Source: RHLJ01 sp965601955 (GTDB lineage Bacteria; Bacteroidota; Rhodothermia; Balneolales; Balneolaceae). From it: a stretch of DNA of 64,000 bases. Positions 14,400 through 23,170 of this stretch are shown here, piece by piece. A program made the position numbers and the translations under genes. The notes beneath the pieces are model-generated. The model saw only the letters and a list, made by a program, of their open reading frames with translations, was not told the DNA's origin and ran no database searches. Numbering within the stretch: the first letter of the stretch is position 1; every line of letters starts with the position of its first letter. Location of the stretch: the NCBI GenBank assembly GCA_965601955.1, contig OZ271855.1, positions 434,001 through 498,000 on the forward strand, read 5' to 3'.

Positions 14400-16288
14400 T
14401 ATCGTTTTAGATAAACCATCAATACAGAAAGGTCGCTGGCAGAAACCCCGCTAATTCTACTGGCCTGACCAATAGTTTCCGGTCTGATTTTGGAAAGCTT
14501 TTGCCTTCCCTCGGTAGATAAGCTTCGAATGAGTTCGTAATCAAGGTTTTCGGGGATAGAAGTATTTTCCTTCGTCGATAGCTCTTCAACCATCTCGAAT
14601 TCCTTTCTTATATACCCTGAGTACTTGATCTGTATCTCCACTTCCTCGATAACCAACTCATTCTGAGAGATCTCCTGGACTTTAGCTTTTAGCTTTTCAT
14701 CTGCTTCAATAATATCAATAGCCGATATTTGCGGTCTGGACAACACTGTATGAGCTTTTACTGGTTGAGAAAGTGTATTGGTCCCCTTTTCCTCCAGCAT
14801 GGAATCCATCTGCTCGGGACGTACCGTGTAGCTCATTAAAAGATCATGGAGTTGATCAATCTCTTCCTTTTTCTGCTCAAAAAGCTTCATTCTCTCTTCA
14901 GAAACAAGACCAATTTTATATCCCAATTCGGTAAGCCTTAAATCTGCATTATCCTGGCGTAGGAGAATTCGATGCTCTGCCCTGGAAGTAAACATTCTGT
15001 AAGGCTCTTCTGTGCCTTTATTAATTAGGTCATCAATAAGAACCCCGATATATGCTTCCGATCGTTTCAGAATGAACGGATCTTTACCCTGAACTTTAAG
15101 TCCTGCATTAATCCCCGCCATCAATCCTTGGCAAGCAGCCTCTTCATATCCTGTTGTCCCATTAATCTGGCCAGCAAAATAAAGCCCGTCTACTCTTTTG
15201 GTTTCCAGGGTTCGCTTTATTTGATGTGGGGGGAAGTAATCGTATTCAATTGCATATCCAGGCCGGATCATAACTACTTCTTCAAAACCAGGAATAGTTT
15301 TTAATGCCTCGTACTGAGTTTCTTCAGGAAGTGAGGTTGAAAAACCGTTTAAATACATTTCGTAGGTATTCCAGCCTTCAGGCTCCAGGAACAGCTGGTG
15401 CCTGTCTTTATCGGCAAAACGATTGATCTTATCCTCAATACTTGGACAATACCTTGGGCCTATAGATTTAATCCTCCCATTAAACATGGGGCTTCTGTCA
15501 AAGCCAGTCTTCAAGACCTCATGAACTTCTTCATTGGTATATCCAATCCAGCAAGTAAGCTGTTTGTTTGCTTTGGGTAATTCTTTTGGGTCTGTCAGAA
15601 ATGAGAATGGAGTCGCATCATCATCACCGTACTGAATCTCGAGTTTGGAGTAGTCAATAGATCTTCCATCCACCCGAGGTGGCGTCCCGGTTTTGAGCCT
15701 TCCGATCTCGAAGCCCAAGTCCTCAAGTGCTGCAGAAATACCGACCGACGCCCTTTCTCCAGAACGGCCTCCACCATATTGATTTTCACCTATGTGGATT
15801 AAGCCATTTAAAAAGGTTCCGCTAGTAAGAACTACTGCTTTAGAATAAAAAACCTGACCTGTTTGAGTGACCACCCCTTTTATTTCTCCTTCTTCAGTAA
15901 CCAGGTCAACAACATTATCCTGCCTAAACGTAAGATTTTGTTTTTCCTCAAGATACTCACGCATTTTCTGGACGTAAAGCATCCTGTCGCTTTGACAACG
16001 AGGGCTCCACATTGCAGGGCCTTTACTTCTGTTTAGCATCCTAAACTGTACACCGCTTTCATCGCTTACTATTCCGGAAAGCCCACCAAGCGCATCAATT
16101 TCTCGTACAAGCTGGCCTTTAGCCACTCCCCCCATTGCCGGGTTGCACGACATTTTTGCTATCGCCTCCAGGTTCATTGTAATAAGAAGGGTATTTGCCC
16201 CTAGTTGGGCAGCAGCACCCGCAGCCTCACTACCGGCATGACCGGCACCAACAACAATCACATCATATGAAGGGTAAATAGAGGACAT
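14399..16288 (-). CDS. mnmG: tRNA uridine-5-carboxymethylaminomethyl synthesis enzyme MnmG
   Basis: A 629-residue FAD protein (GidA) that with MnmE modifies U34 of several tRNAs. The FAD-binding motif DVIVVGAGHAGSEAA opens the protein. The family block SCNPAMGGVAKGQLVREIDALGG and the later PGYAIEYDYFPP and GQINGTTGYEEAACQGL are intact, with the conserved GTPPRVDGRSID loop. The C-terminal helical domain binds MnmE and tRNA. Length is normal. No mnmE gene is in the window. It is read ahead of rsmG with a one-base overlap. Confidence 0.96.
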   Translation of the reverse strand: MSSIYPSYDVIVVGAGHAGSEAAGAAAQLGANTLLITMNLEAIAKMSCNPAMGGVAKGQLVREIDALGGLSGIVSDESGVQFRMLNRSKGPAMWSPRCQSDRMLYVQKMREYLEEKQNLTFRQDNVVDLVTEEGEIKGVVTQTGQVFYSKAVVLTSGTFLNGLIHIGENQYGGGRSGERASVGISAALEDLGFEIGRLKTGTPPRVDGRSIDYSKLEIQYGDDDATPFSFLTDPKELPKANKQLTCWIGYTNEEVHEVLKTGFDRSPMFNGRIKSIGPRYCPSIEDKINRFADKDRHQLFLEPEGWNTYEMYLNGFSTSLPEETQYEALKTIPGFEEVVMIRPGYAIEYDYFPPHQIKRTLETKRVDGLYFAGQINGTTGYEEAACQGLMAGINAGLKVQGKDPFILKRSEAYIGVLIDDLINKGTEEPYRMFTSRAEHRILLRQDNADLRLTELGYKIGLVSEERMKLFEQKKEEIDQLHDLLMSYTVRPEQMDSMLEEKGTNTLSQPVKAHTVLSRPQISAIDIIEADEKLKAKVQEISQNELVIEEVEIQIKYSGYIRKEFEMVEELSTKENTSIPENLDYELIRSLSTEGRQKLSKIRPETIGQASRISGVSASDLSVLMVYLKR

Positions 16289-16330
16289 TTATTTAGAAAA
16301 GGGTTTTAAAGGGCAGTCTGCAAAAGATAT

Positions 16331-16374
16331 AAAAAGAAAAAGCCCCGCACACTATTCTATGATATGCGGGGCTT
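16331..16374 (-). terminator. Terminator of tRNA-Asp
   Basis: A perfect 10-pair stem AAGCCCCGCA (16340-16349) / TGCGGGGCTT (16365-16374) begins three bases after the tRNA 3' end. Read leftward it is followed by TTTTTCTTTTT. It separates the tRNA gene from mnmG. Confidence 0.9.
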
Positions 16375-16376
16375 TG

Positions 16377-16450
16377 CGATCCGGAAGGGACTCGAACCCT
16401 CGACCTCCTGCGTGACAGGCAGGCGTTCTAACCAACTGAACTACCGGACC
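16377..16450 (-). tRNA. tRNA-Asp (GTC)
   Basis: The minus strand folds as a full cloverleaf of 74 bases without an encoded CCA. The acceptor stem is GGTCCGG / CCGGATC with one G-T pair, the anticodon arm CTGCCTGTCACGCAG carries GTC, the T arm is GAGGGTTCGAGTCCCTT, and the discriminator is G as expected for tRNA-Asp. Confidence 0.95.
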
Positions 16451-16463
16451 TTTTTGAGAGCCT

Positions 16464-16495
16464 CAAATATAAAGAGGCTCTTCAAAGGAAGTCAA
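16464..16495 (-). promoter_or_regulatory. Promoter of tRNA-Asp
   Basis: On the minus strand TTG (16495-16493), 21 bases, then TATATTTG (16471-16464), a full match to TAnnTTTG. The tRNA starts 14 bases after the -7 element. A perfect dyad GAGCCTC (16458-16464) / GAGGCTC (16474-16480) spans the -7 element and could be a regulatory site. Confidence 0.7.
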
Positions 16496-16522
16496 TAGCT
16501 TTCAATAATAATAATTCTGTTG

Positions 16523-17065
16523 TTAAAGCAGTTGCTTAATAGCTGAGGTAAGTTCTTTACTTTCTGGCTTAACCTTACTTCTGAATCTTCTGATAAGGTT
16601 TCCTTCCTTATCAACCAGGAATTTCTCGAAATTCCAGTTTATCTCACCATCAAAATCCTCGTTAGGTAATGAAGTCAGGTAGGTAAAAAGTGGAGCCTGG
16701 TCATCTCCCTTAACAGAAACTTTTGATGACATCGGGAAAGTTACTCCATAGTTGAGTGTACAAAACTGCTTGATATCTTCTTCTGTTCCCGGCTCCTGCC
16801 CATTAAAATTATTTGCTGGAAAGCCAACAATCTCCAGGCCCTGATCTTTGTACTCTTCATAAATTGCTTGAAGCCCTTCGTACTGGGGAGTATACCCGCA
16901 CTTCGAAGCAACATTGACAATCAATAATACCTTGCCCTTGTATTGTTCCATTGATAATTCGTTTCCATCAATATCCTTAAAGGGGAAATCGTAAATTGAG
17001 TCGTTCTTTTCTATAGTAGTGCCCATCATAACTAGACTTAAAATCGCTGTAAATAGTATCTTCAT
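16523..17065 (-). CDS. Glutathione peroxidase family thiol peroxidase
   Basis: A 180-residue GPx-fold protein. An N-terminal hydrophobic stretch (MKILFTAILSLVMMG) looks like a signal peptide, so it probably works in the periplasm. The peroxidatic Cys is Cys56 in VASKCGYTPQY. The tetrad partners are visible: Gln in FPANNFNGQEPGT and the Trp/Asn of NWNFEKFLVDKEG. Bacterial homologues with Cys instead of selenocysteine usually take electrons from thioredoxin rather than glutathione. It is monocistronic, between tRNA-Asp and a divergent gene. Confidence 0.9.
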   Translation of the reverse strand: MKILFTAILSLVMMGTTIEKNDSIYDFPFKDIDGNELSMEQYKGKVLLIVNVASKCGYTPQYEGLQAIYEEYKDQGLEIVGFPANNFNGQEPGTEEDIKQFCTLNYGVTFPMSSKVSVKGDDQAPLFTYLTSLPNEDFDGEINWNFEKFLVDKEGNLIRRFRSKVKPESKELTSAIKQLL

Positions 17066-17124
17066 AACATTAAGTTTAAAATTTGCGTTAGTGTTGAAAC
17101 CATAACCTATCAGTATTTCATTTC

Positions 17125-17847
17125 ATGAAAAGATATTTAGCCCTTTTCTTTATTGCATCACCTTTACTTTTTTTCACACCTCTTCAGGCACAAATGTTTT
17201 CGGTAGGAAATGTATCTGGGCCCACCCCTATACCTAACTCTTATATTCGTATTGGATTCGCTCCTTCTGAATTTTCCTTTCAGGGAAACCGGGTTGCTAA
17301 TCCAAATTCAGTATCTCTCGAGTCTTCCCACACGGCCCTTGCCATAAACCTGGATTCACCCAGCCTTAACCTTAACCTTTTGCTTGCGAACTCTATTACC
17401 GGGCTTGATGATCAAAGCTTTTTAGACCTTGGCCTTTCACTATCTAATCGTTTTGCCATCCTAAGAGGCGCGCGGCTTTCTGCGGGTATTCCCATACAGC
17501 TTTCAAGTATCCTTACTACCGCAAATAGCGACAGAAACCAGGAAAACTTCAACCAGGGCAGTTTTGCAATAGGTGGTGGGGCCTTTACTAATCTCCGTTT
17601 TGGAAGAAAAGCTTCTGTTTCTAGTGAATTTTTACCTAGTTATGGATTTAGTAATTCCAGCGGTGGTTTCTTCGGGGGGTCGGTGTTCATGCTAAACGGA
17701 AAGGCACGGGTTAATATTCATGATGTGATTTGGAGCCGCTCTATAAGCTTTGGCTATGATTTTATTTATCGGTCTTTTGATATTGATGATGACCTTTTCG
17801 ATTTCGATCTTACTTCCCATCAAATAACCCTTGGAATCTCTTTTTGA
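17125..17847 (+). CDS. Secreted outer-membrane beta-barrel-like protein
   Basis: A 240-residue protein with a clear signal peptide (MKRYLALFFIASPLLFFTPLQAQ). The mature part is rich in Ser, Asn and Gly with alternating hydrophobic strands and a C-terminal Phe (LTSHQITLGISF), as in outer-membrane beta-barrels. No specific family is recognised. The next gene overlaps its stop by four bases with a TTG start, and a PhnP-like hydrolase follows, so the three may be co-expressed. Confidence 0.65.
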   Translation: MKRYLALFFIASPLLFFTPLQAQMFSVGNVSGPTPIPNSYIRIGFAPSEFSFQGNRVANPNSVSLESSHTALAINLDSPSLNLNLLLANSITGLDDQSFLDLGLSLSNRFAILRGARLSAGIPIQLSSILTTANSDRNQENFNQGSFAIGGGAFTNLRFGRKASVSSEFLPSYGFSNSSGGFFGGSVFMLNGKARVNIHDVIWSRSISFGYDFIYRSFDIDDDLFDFDLTSHQITLGISF

Positions 17848-18140
17848 AACCTGAAAAAGTTCTTCTGGAACTCGAGCATTTACTTGAACAAAATGGGTAT
17901 CGCCTTAGAAAGGAGCGGGGGTCTTTTCGTGGAGCAGATTGTGTAATTGAAGGTGATAAGCTGGTTATGATAAATAAAAATAAGCCAGTAGAGTCACAGC
18001 TCGGGACTATTGCCCGTGTATTAAGCCAAATAGAGCTTGAAGAAACCTATATAAAACCTGCTGTTAGAAAAGAGCTTGATAAACTTTGGGATCGTCTGGA
18101 GGTTACACCTACAGAAGAACAAGACTGGGAAATAGATTAA
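17844..18140 (+). CDS. Small conserved hypothetical protein
   Basis: A 98-residue protein of mixed charge with no signal or TM segment. It has a plausible alpha-beta fold: helix (KVLLELEHLLEQNGYRLRKE), strands (GADCVIEGDKLVMINK) and helices (SQLGTIARVLSQIELEETYIKPAVRKELDKLWDRL). Function is not recognised. Its TTG start overlaps the preceding TGA, and it ends nine bases before the next ORF, so it sits in a three-gene unit. Confidence 0.7.
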   Translation: MKPEKVLLELEHLLEQNGYRLRKERGSFRGADCVIEGDKLVMINKNKPVESQLGTIARVLSQIELEETYIKPAVRKELDKLWDRLEVTPTEEQDWEID

Positions 18141-18149
18141 ATTAGCCCC

Positions 18150-18908
18150 ATGAAAGTCACTTTTCTAGGTACCGGTACTTCTATGGGTGTTCCTGTGGCA
18201 GGAGGGGCAAAGCGCCGAGACTTATCCCATGATCCAAGAAATGAACGGAGCCGTTGCTCAGCGTGGATAAAAACAGACGAAACCTCTCTTTTAATTGATG
18301 TAGGTCCCGAATTTAGAATCCAAAGCATCCGGTCTGAAATCGAAAGCCTGGACTACGTACTTCTCACTCATGAGCACATGGATCATGTAGCAGGCTTAGA
18401 TGACTTACGGATGTACTCCTATATCAATAAGGCGCCCATTCCGCTTTATTCGACTCCTTCTGCACTGGAATCCATCAAAAAAAGATTTGATTACCTTTTT
18501 GGCCCCAATAAATATCCCGGATCTACCTCCCTTGACTTACGAGTTGCTGAAAATCCATTTCTCCTGAATGAATTATCGATAACCCCTTTGCCTGTAATGC
18601 ATGGGGACTTAGAAATACTAGGCTTCAGAATTAATGACTTCTCCTACCTAACCGATGTTAAAGAGATTCCGGTTTCTACAAAGGACCTAATAAAGGGGAG
18701 TAAGGTTTTGGTTTTAAGTGCGCTCCGCTGGGAGCCTTCGCACCCCACTCACCTCACCATTCCTGAGGCTGTCGAGCTTATTGAGGAACTTGGCATCCCC
18801 AGAGCTTACCTAATTCATATGAATAGTTATGTTGATCATGGCCCTACCAATAAACAGCTTCCCGGGCACATACAGCTGGCTTATGATATGCTCACTATAG
18901 AGCTATAG
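18150..18908 (+). CDS. MBL-fold metallohydrolase, PhnP-like
   Basis: A 252-residue metallo-beta-lactamase-fold protein. It starts MKVTFLGTGTSMGVPVAGG, the PhnP/YhfI-type opening, with the metal motif LLTHEHMDHVAGLDDLRMY (HxHxDH), a further His in VMHGDLEILGFR, Asp in YLTDV and a C-terminal His in LIHMNSYVDH. PhnP cleaves cyclic phosphodiesters in phosphonate breakdown, but no phn gene is present, so a housekeeping phosphodiesterase role is more likely. It is convergent with manC across a long hairpin. Confidence 0.85.
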   Translation: MKVTFLGTGTSMGVPVAGGAKRRDLSHDPRNERSRCSAWIKTDETSLLIDVGPEFRIQSIRSEIESLDYVLLTHEHMDHVAGLDDLRMYSYINKAPIPLYSTPSALESIKKRFDYLFGPNKYPGSTSLDLRVAENPFLLNELSITPLPVMHGDLEILGFRINDFSYLTDVKEIPVSTKDLIKGSKVLVLSALRWEPSHPTHLTIPEAVELIEELGIPRAYLIHMNSYVDHGPTNKQLPGHIQLAYDMLTIEL

Positions 18909-18966
18909 ATTTAATGTGCGTTGAGATAAGAAATATAGATATGAGTGAGCTGAAATTTTTTGGTTT

Positions 18967-19009
18967 CAACCATACCCGTCAGGTTTTAAAAATCTGACGG
19001 GTATGGTTG
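18967..19009. terminator. Long perfect hairpin between convergent genes
   Basis: CAACCATACCCGTCAG (18967-18982) and its exact complement (18994-19009) make a 16-pair stem with an 11-base loop. It lies between the rightward hydrolase gene and leftward manC and may act as a bidirectional terminator, although neither side has a strong T run. Confidence 0.55.
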
Positions 19010-19054
19010 GGATTGAAATGATAGGTTCGGGATTATCTCAAATTCACATAAGAA

Positions 19055-20140
19055 TCAAAGAAACTTATTGAAATCAGGAGTTGATTTAAGCTGCTCTACA
19101 ATCTCCTTGACTCCCTGCGCTTTTTCGAGATTACAAATCAGGATTGCGTCATCTGTTTCTACCACTGCAATATTGTCCAGGCCAACAATAGAAATCATTT
19201 TTTCGCCATTACTTAAAAGAAGATTGTTCTCAGAATCTGTAAAAGTCGAATTCAATGTCTGGACGGAGTTGCCAGCTTTATCCTTTTCTGCCAACTCATA
19301 TACCGCTGTCCAGCTTCCAACATCATTCCACCCAAATTCCCCTGGAACTACAAATACTGACTGTGCCTTTTCCATTATTCCATAATCAATAGAAATGGAT
19401 TCGCAAGCATGGTAAAAGTCATTAATGGCCAGCTCATGATTAGAGGTATATAGTTCCTCTGAGGCTAGCTTGACTTCATCGTACATATCAGGAAGATGAG
19501 ATTTAATTTCCTTCAGCACCGTTTCGGCTCTCCAAATAAACATCCCCGAGTTCCAAAAGTACTCTCCGGAATCAAGAAACTTTTGAGCAGTAATGCTATT
19601 CGGCTTTTCGGTAAATGCCTGTACAGGGTGAACTGCATTTTCGCTCATTACTTCTTTGTTAGAAGTGTCAGCATGGATGTACCCAAATCCTGTTTCTGGC
19701 CGACTGGGGTTAATTCCAATCGTAACCAGGTGCCTTCCTGATTCTGCTTTCTCTATAGCAGAGGATAAAACCCTTTTAAACTCTTCAGGATTAGTAATAT
19801 GGTGGTCCGCAGGAAGAACTACCATCACTGCATCTGGATCTTTTTTGTATAAAAGCTCTGCCGCAATAGCCACACATGGAGCCGTGTTTTTGGCTACTGG
19901 TTCTCCAACAATATTTTCATCGGGTACCCTGGGTAATTGTTCCTGGACGATTGAAACATAACTGCTATTAGTAATGACCAGGATGCGCTCCTGCGGAATA
20001 ATTTCTTTAATTCGATCTGCTGTGTTTTGGATCATGGTTCCTTCACCAAAAAGGTTGAGGAACTGCTTAGGAAAAGACTTTGTGCTTTTTGGCCAAAACC
20101 TGGTGCCAGAGCCTCCGGCCATAATTATTGCATAAACCAT
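19055..20140 (-). CDS. manC: Mannose-1-phosphate guanylyltransferase
   Basis: A 361-residue nucleotidyltransferase that makes GDP-mannose from GTP and mannose 1-phosphate for polysaccharide synthesis. The N-terminal signature IIMAGGSGTRFWPKS is complete, with EPVAKNTAPCVA, VLPADHHI and FTEKPN following, and YFWNSGMFIWRA later. It lacks the C-terminal isomerase domain of the bifunctional enzymes, so it is the short ManC type. It follows the histidine kinase gene by 16 bases and may be read from the same message. Confidence 0.93.
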   Translation of the reverse strand: MVYAIIMAGGSGTRFWPKSTKSFPKQFLNLFGEGTMIQNTADRIKEIIPQERILVITNSSYVSIVQEQLPRVPDENIVGEPVAKNTAPCVAIAAELLYKKDPDAVMVVLPADHHITNPEEFKRVLSSAIEKAESGRHLVTIGINPSRPETGFGYIHADTSNKEVMSENAVHPVQAFTEKPNSITAQKFLDSGEYFWNSGMFIWRAETVLKEIKSHLPDMYDEVKLASEELYTSNHELAINDFYHACESISIDYGIMEKAQSVFVVPGEFGWNDVGSWTAVYELAEKDKAGNSVQTLNSTFTDSENNLLLSNGEKMISIVGLDNIAVVETDDAILICNLEKAQGVKEIVEQLKSTPDFNKFL

Positions 20141-20156
20141 CTATATCAATAAGGTA

Positions 20157-21242
20157 TTATTCTACTATTTCGGGGACGTTTACCAACGTTAGGGTAAAAC
20201 TAAATGTAGAGCCGGCATTTGGCTCGCTTTTTATCTTTAACTGCTCCCCATGAGCTTCAATAATATGCTTAACTATAGCCAATCCCAACCCTGTTCCACC
20301 TCGTTCTCTTGACCGGGATTTATCCACTCTGAAAAAACGCTCCGTTACTCTTGGCAAATCTGTCGGGTCTATTCCCATTCCGGTATCCGTTACGTAAAGC
20401 CTCACCTTGGAAGGGTCCTTAGGAATCTCCTTTAATCCAATTTCCACATTTCCCCCACTTGAATTGTACTTAATACCATTTTCAATAAGGTTGATGAGCA
20501 CCTGCCTGATCTGGTTTTTATCTACTCGTACCTGTAGGTTTTTATCAAATTCTATAACGTTAAGGCTTACTTCTTCTTTATCGGCTTTATAGTTTAGGCT
20601 CTCTACCGTTTCCTGAACGACTTCATAGAGGTAAATATCCTCTACTTCTGATTTCAGCTCCCCGGTTTCAAGCTTAGAAATCTCCATCAAATCTTTAGTT
20701 AGATAAATCAACCGGTTTACATTTCTCATTGCCTTCTGTAAAAAAGCCCGGTTTACTTCCTCATCTTCAAGTGCGCCGTTTAGGAGTGTTTCGATAAAGC
20801 CCTGGATGGCAAATATCGGTGTTTTTAGCTCGTGAGAGATGTCCCCAATAAATTCCTTTCGATAGTTTTCTATACGATTAAGACGCTGTATTTCGCGCTC
20901 TACCGTGCGGCTTGATTTGATAAGATGCTTTATGATATAGTCAAGCTCATCATCATAAAGGGTTCGTACATCTTCAATTTCTTCAAATCTTTTCTTGGAG
21001 ATATTCTTAGAAACCTGCTCAAGAACTTGTATTCGCCTGAATTCCAGTGAAAAAATCACCGCATAAGAAGCCATAAAAGTGCCCACCAAAGCTATGGCCG
21101 CTGTTCTTGCCGCTGTAGCAGGGTCAATGCCGCTTACTAACCATAACAAAAGAAACACTACCCCCGCCGATGCAGCGGATGTATATAACGCTACTCGAAG
21201 CCCAAGCCGAAATATCCTGGACTTCCTTCGATTTTTACTCAT
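20157..21242 (-). CDS. PhoR-like sensor histidine kinase
   Basis: A 361-residue membrane kinase. Two hydrophobic helices near the N terminus (about 17-36 and 44-66) have almost no periplasmic loop between them. A linker follows, then the HisKA H box FIGDISHELKTPIFAI with His137. The N box NLIENGIKYN (251-260), G1 box DTGMGI and G2 box GGTGLGL complete the ATPase. The family is PhoR-like by the H-box form. It overlaps the response regulator by four bases, so the two act as a pair; signal and targets are unknown, though no pst genes are near. Confidence 0.9.
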   Translation of the reverse strand: MSKNRRKSRIFRLGLRVALYTSAASAGVVFLLLWLVSGIDPATAARTAAIALVGTFMASYAVIFSLEFRRIQVLEQVSKNISKKRFEEIEDVRTLYDDELDYIIKHLIKSSRTVEREIQRLNRIENYRKEFIGDISHELKTPIFAIQGFIETLLNGALEDEEVNRAFLQKAMRNVNRLIYLTKDLMEISKLETGELKSEVEDIYLYEVVQETVESLNYKADKEEVSLNVIEFDKNLQVRVDKNQIRQVLINLIENGIKYNSSGGNVEIGLKEIPKDPSKVRLYVTDTGMGIDPTDLPRVTERFFRVDKSRSRERGGTGLGLAIVKHIIEAHGEQLKIKSEPNAGSTFSFTLTLVNVPEIVE

Positions 21243-21916
21243 TCTTTAAATCTATACCCTACACCTTTAACCGTCTCGATGTAGTGGTCTCCCAGTTTTT
21301 CGCGAATTTTTCGAACGTGAACGTCTACTGTTCTATCAACAACATAAATATTATCACCCCAAACCTTATTAAGGAGGGTTTGCCGGTCTAATACTTTTCC
21401 TTTTCTGCTCGCCAGGAAGAACAGAAGTTCAAATTCCTTTCTCGGCAGCTGAAACTCCTGATCACCTCTTTTAACAATGTAGCGGTCTTTATCAATCTGA
21501 AGATCATGAACATCCAGCTTATTTTCAGCTTCCTGGGTTTCATCAAACCGGCGCATAACAGCCTTTATCCGGGAGATAAGCTTGGTAGTGCTAATCGGCT
21601 TAGTGATATAATCATCTCCGCCTTTGTTCAGCCCTTCTACCTCTGTCTTCTCATCACTTCTGGCAGTAAGAAAAATGATTGGAATGCGCTTTAAATCATC
21701 ATCCTTGCGCATAATTTCCACTGCTTCCAGCCCATCCATTCTGGGCATCATTATATCAAGGAGTACAAGGTCTGGCTTACTTTCTTTTGCAAGAGCAATG
21801 CCCTGCTCTCCGTTTTCCGCTTTTAGTACCTGGAACCCTTCTTTTTTAAGATTATACTCGATGAGGTCCAATAAATCCTTTTCGTCATCAACTACCAGAA
21901 TGGTTTTCTTTGCCAC
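21239..21916 (-). CDS. PhoB/OmpR-family response regulator
   Basis: A 225-residue regulator. The receiver domain (1-120) has the acidic pair D10-D11, phospho-acceptor D54 in LVLLDIMMP, Thr in IFLTA and Lys in ITKPIS. The C-terminal winged helix (about 130-225) is of OmpR type (LPRKEFELLFFLASRKGKVLDRQTLLNKVWGD, VDVHVRKIREKLG, IETVKGVGYRF). It is read first, directly before its kinase, and likely controls transcription by phosphorylation from it. Confidence 0.93.
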   Translation of the reverse strand: MAKKTILVVDDEKDLLDLIEYNLKKEGFQVLKAENGEQGIALAKESKPDLVLLDIMMPRMDGLEAVEIMRKDDDLKRIPIIFLTARSDEKTEVEGLNKGGDDYITKPISTTKLISRIKAVMRRFDETQEAENKLDVHDLQIDKDRYIVKRGDQEFQLPRKEFELLFFLASRKGKVLDRQTLLNKVWGDNIYVVDRTVDVHVRKIREKLGDHYIETVKGVGYRFKE

Positions 21917-21997
21917 GAGAACTTTATTTAATTATAAGCTTACAATTTTATAATGGTACTAATGTCGTGAACCAATAAAAAATGAACAAATTGTTAC

Positions 21998-22594
21998 CTA
22001 TCTGTTCAAAATCGCCAGGCTTCTACGGATAGCTGTAGACACATCTGACCCTGGCCCCACCTTCAGTACTTCGATAACAGCTTGCTCGGATTGCCTTTCT
22101 GAAAAACCTAATGCCACTAGCGCCTGGATTGTTTCCTTCATTACCTGTCCATTGCTTTCTGAAGAAGCAGTACCGCCGCCTGTTGAAGAAGGTGCAGGTA
22201 GCTTTTCCTTAAGCTCAAGGCTAATGCGCTCTGCCGTTTTCTTTCCTATTCCTGGAACCCTGGAAAGAGTGGCAATATCACCAGAAGCTATTGCCGTAAT
22301 GAGATGATTTGCCGGGAGTCCGCTAAGAATCGTTAATCCAAGTTTAGGGCCCACTCCTTTTACGGTAATCAGCTTTTCGAATAGAGCCTTTTCCTCCAAC
22401 GAAATAAAACCGAATAATCGTTGGTCATTGTCTGTGATATGGTGGTAAATAAGAAGTTTTATCTCCGATCCCAATGCCTCCATACTCTCCAGGGTTTGAG
22501 AGGAGACTTCTACACCATACCCCACACCTTGTACATCCAGCAGTACTTTACCTTCAGACTTTTCTTCAATATGTCCTTTTAGAAATGCGATCAT
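21998..22594 (-). CDS. ruvA: Holliday junction DNA helicase subunit RuvA
   Basis: A 198-residue protein that binds Holliday junctions and loads RuvB. It starts MIAFLKGHIEEKSEGKVLLDVQGVGYGVEVS (OB-fold domain), has two helix-hairpin-helix motifs (LITVKGVGPKLGLTILSG and LSRVPGIGKKTAERISLELKEKL), a Gly/Ser-rich linker, and domain III (ETIQALVALGFSERQSEQAV), which binds RuvB. Overlaps ruvC by four bases. ruvB is not in the window. Confidence 0.95.
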   Translation of the reverse strand: MIAFLKGHIEEKSEGKVLLDVQGVGYGVEVSSQTLESMEALGSEIKLLIYHHITDNDQRLFGFISLEEKALFEKLITVKGVGPKLGLTILSGLPANHLITAIASGDIATLSRVPGIGKKTAERISLELKEKLPAPSSTGGGTASSESNGQVMKETIQALVALGFSERQSEQAVIEVLKVGPGSDVSTAIRRSLAILNR

Positions 22595-23166
22595 GACTTA
22601 TGAACTCTGTCCGGATTTTCAGCAACAAAAGCAGCCCAATCTCCTTTTTTATTGTTTTGATGGGTTTTTCTCTTCCCGGTGTTAGGGATTCCTTTTCCAT
22701 TCATAAGGTGGCACCACGCTACCGCTAAAGCATCGGTAGCATCATTCGAAAGTTTTTCGTCAGGAAGGGTTACTATTTTTTCTAACATGTAAGCAACCTG
22801 CTCTTTGCTGGCATTTCCATTCCCGGTAATGGACTTCTTCACTACTTTGGGAAAATACTCCGTTACCTCTAATCCAGCATTTTTAACAGCTAATATCGCA
22901 GCTGCCTGAGCCCGGCCAAGTTTTAGCATGGCCTGGGGATCCACTCCATAAATTGGCGTCTCTACAGCACATTGGGTCGGCTGAATGGATTTTATGATCC
23001 CGGAAATTTTATCGAAGATGAATTGAAGACGATCAGAATGCTCTTCGATATGAGCCATTTTTAGTACATCACACCGAAGGGCAATTAATTTGCCATTTTC
23101 CTCGGTAAGCACGGCATACCCGGTAAACCGGGAGCCAGGATCAATACCGAGGATAATTTCAGGCAT
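22591..23166 (-). CDS. ruvC: Holliday junction resolvase RuvC
   Basis: A 191-residue RNase H-fold endonuclease that resolves Holliday junctions. Catalytic acids are visible: Asp in GIDPGSRFTGYAV, Glu in CAVETPIYG, and the Asp pair in SNDATDALAVAWCH. The C-terminal tail beyond about residue 160 is a basic extension. It lies between fabI (five-base spacing) and ruvA (four-base overlap). Confidence 0.94.
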   Translation of the reverse strand: MPEIILGIDPGSRFTGYAVLTEENGKLIALRCDVLKMAHIEEHSDRLQFIFDKISGIIKSIQPTQCAVETPIYGVDPQAMLKLGRAQAAAILAVKNAGLEVTEYFPKVVKKSITGNGNASKEQVAYMLEKIVTLPDEKLSNDATDALAVAWCHLMNGKGIPNTGKRKTHQNNKKGDWAAFVAENPDRVHKS

Positions 23167-23170
23167 ATGC

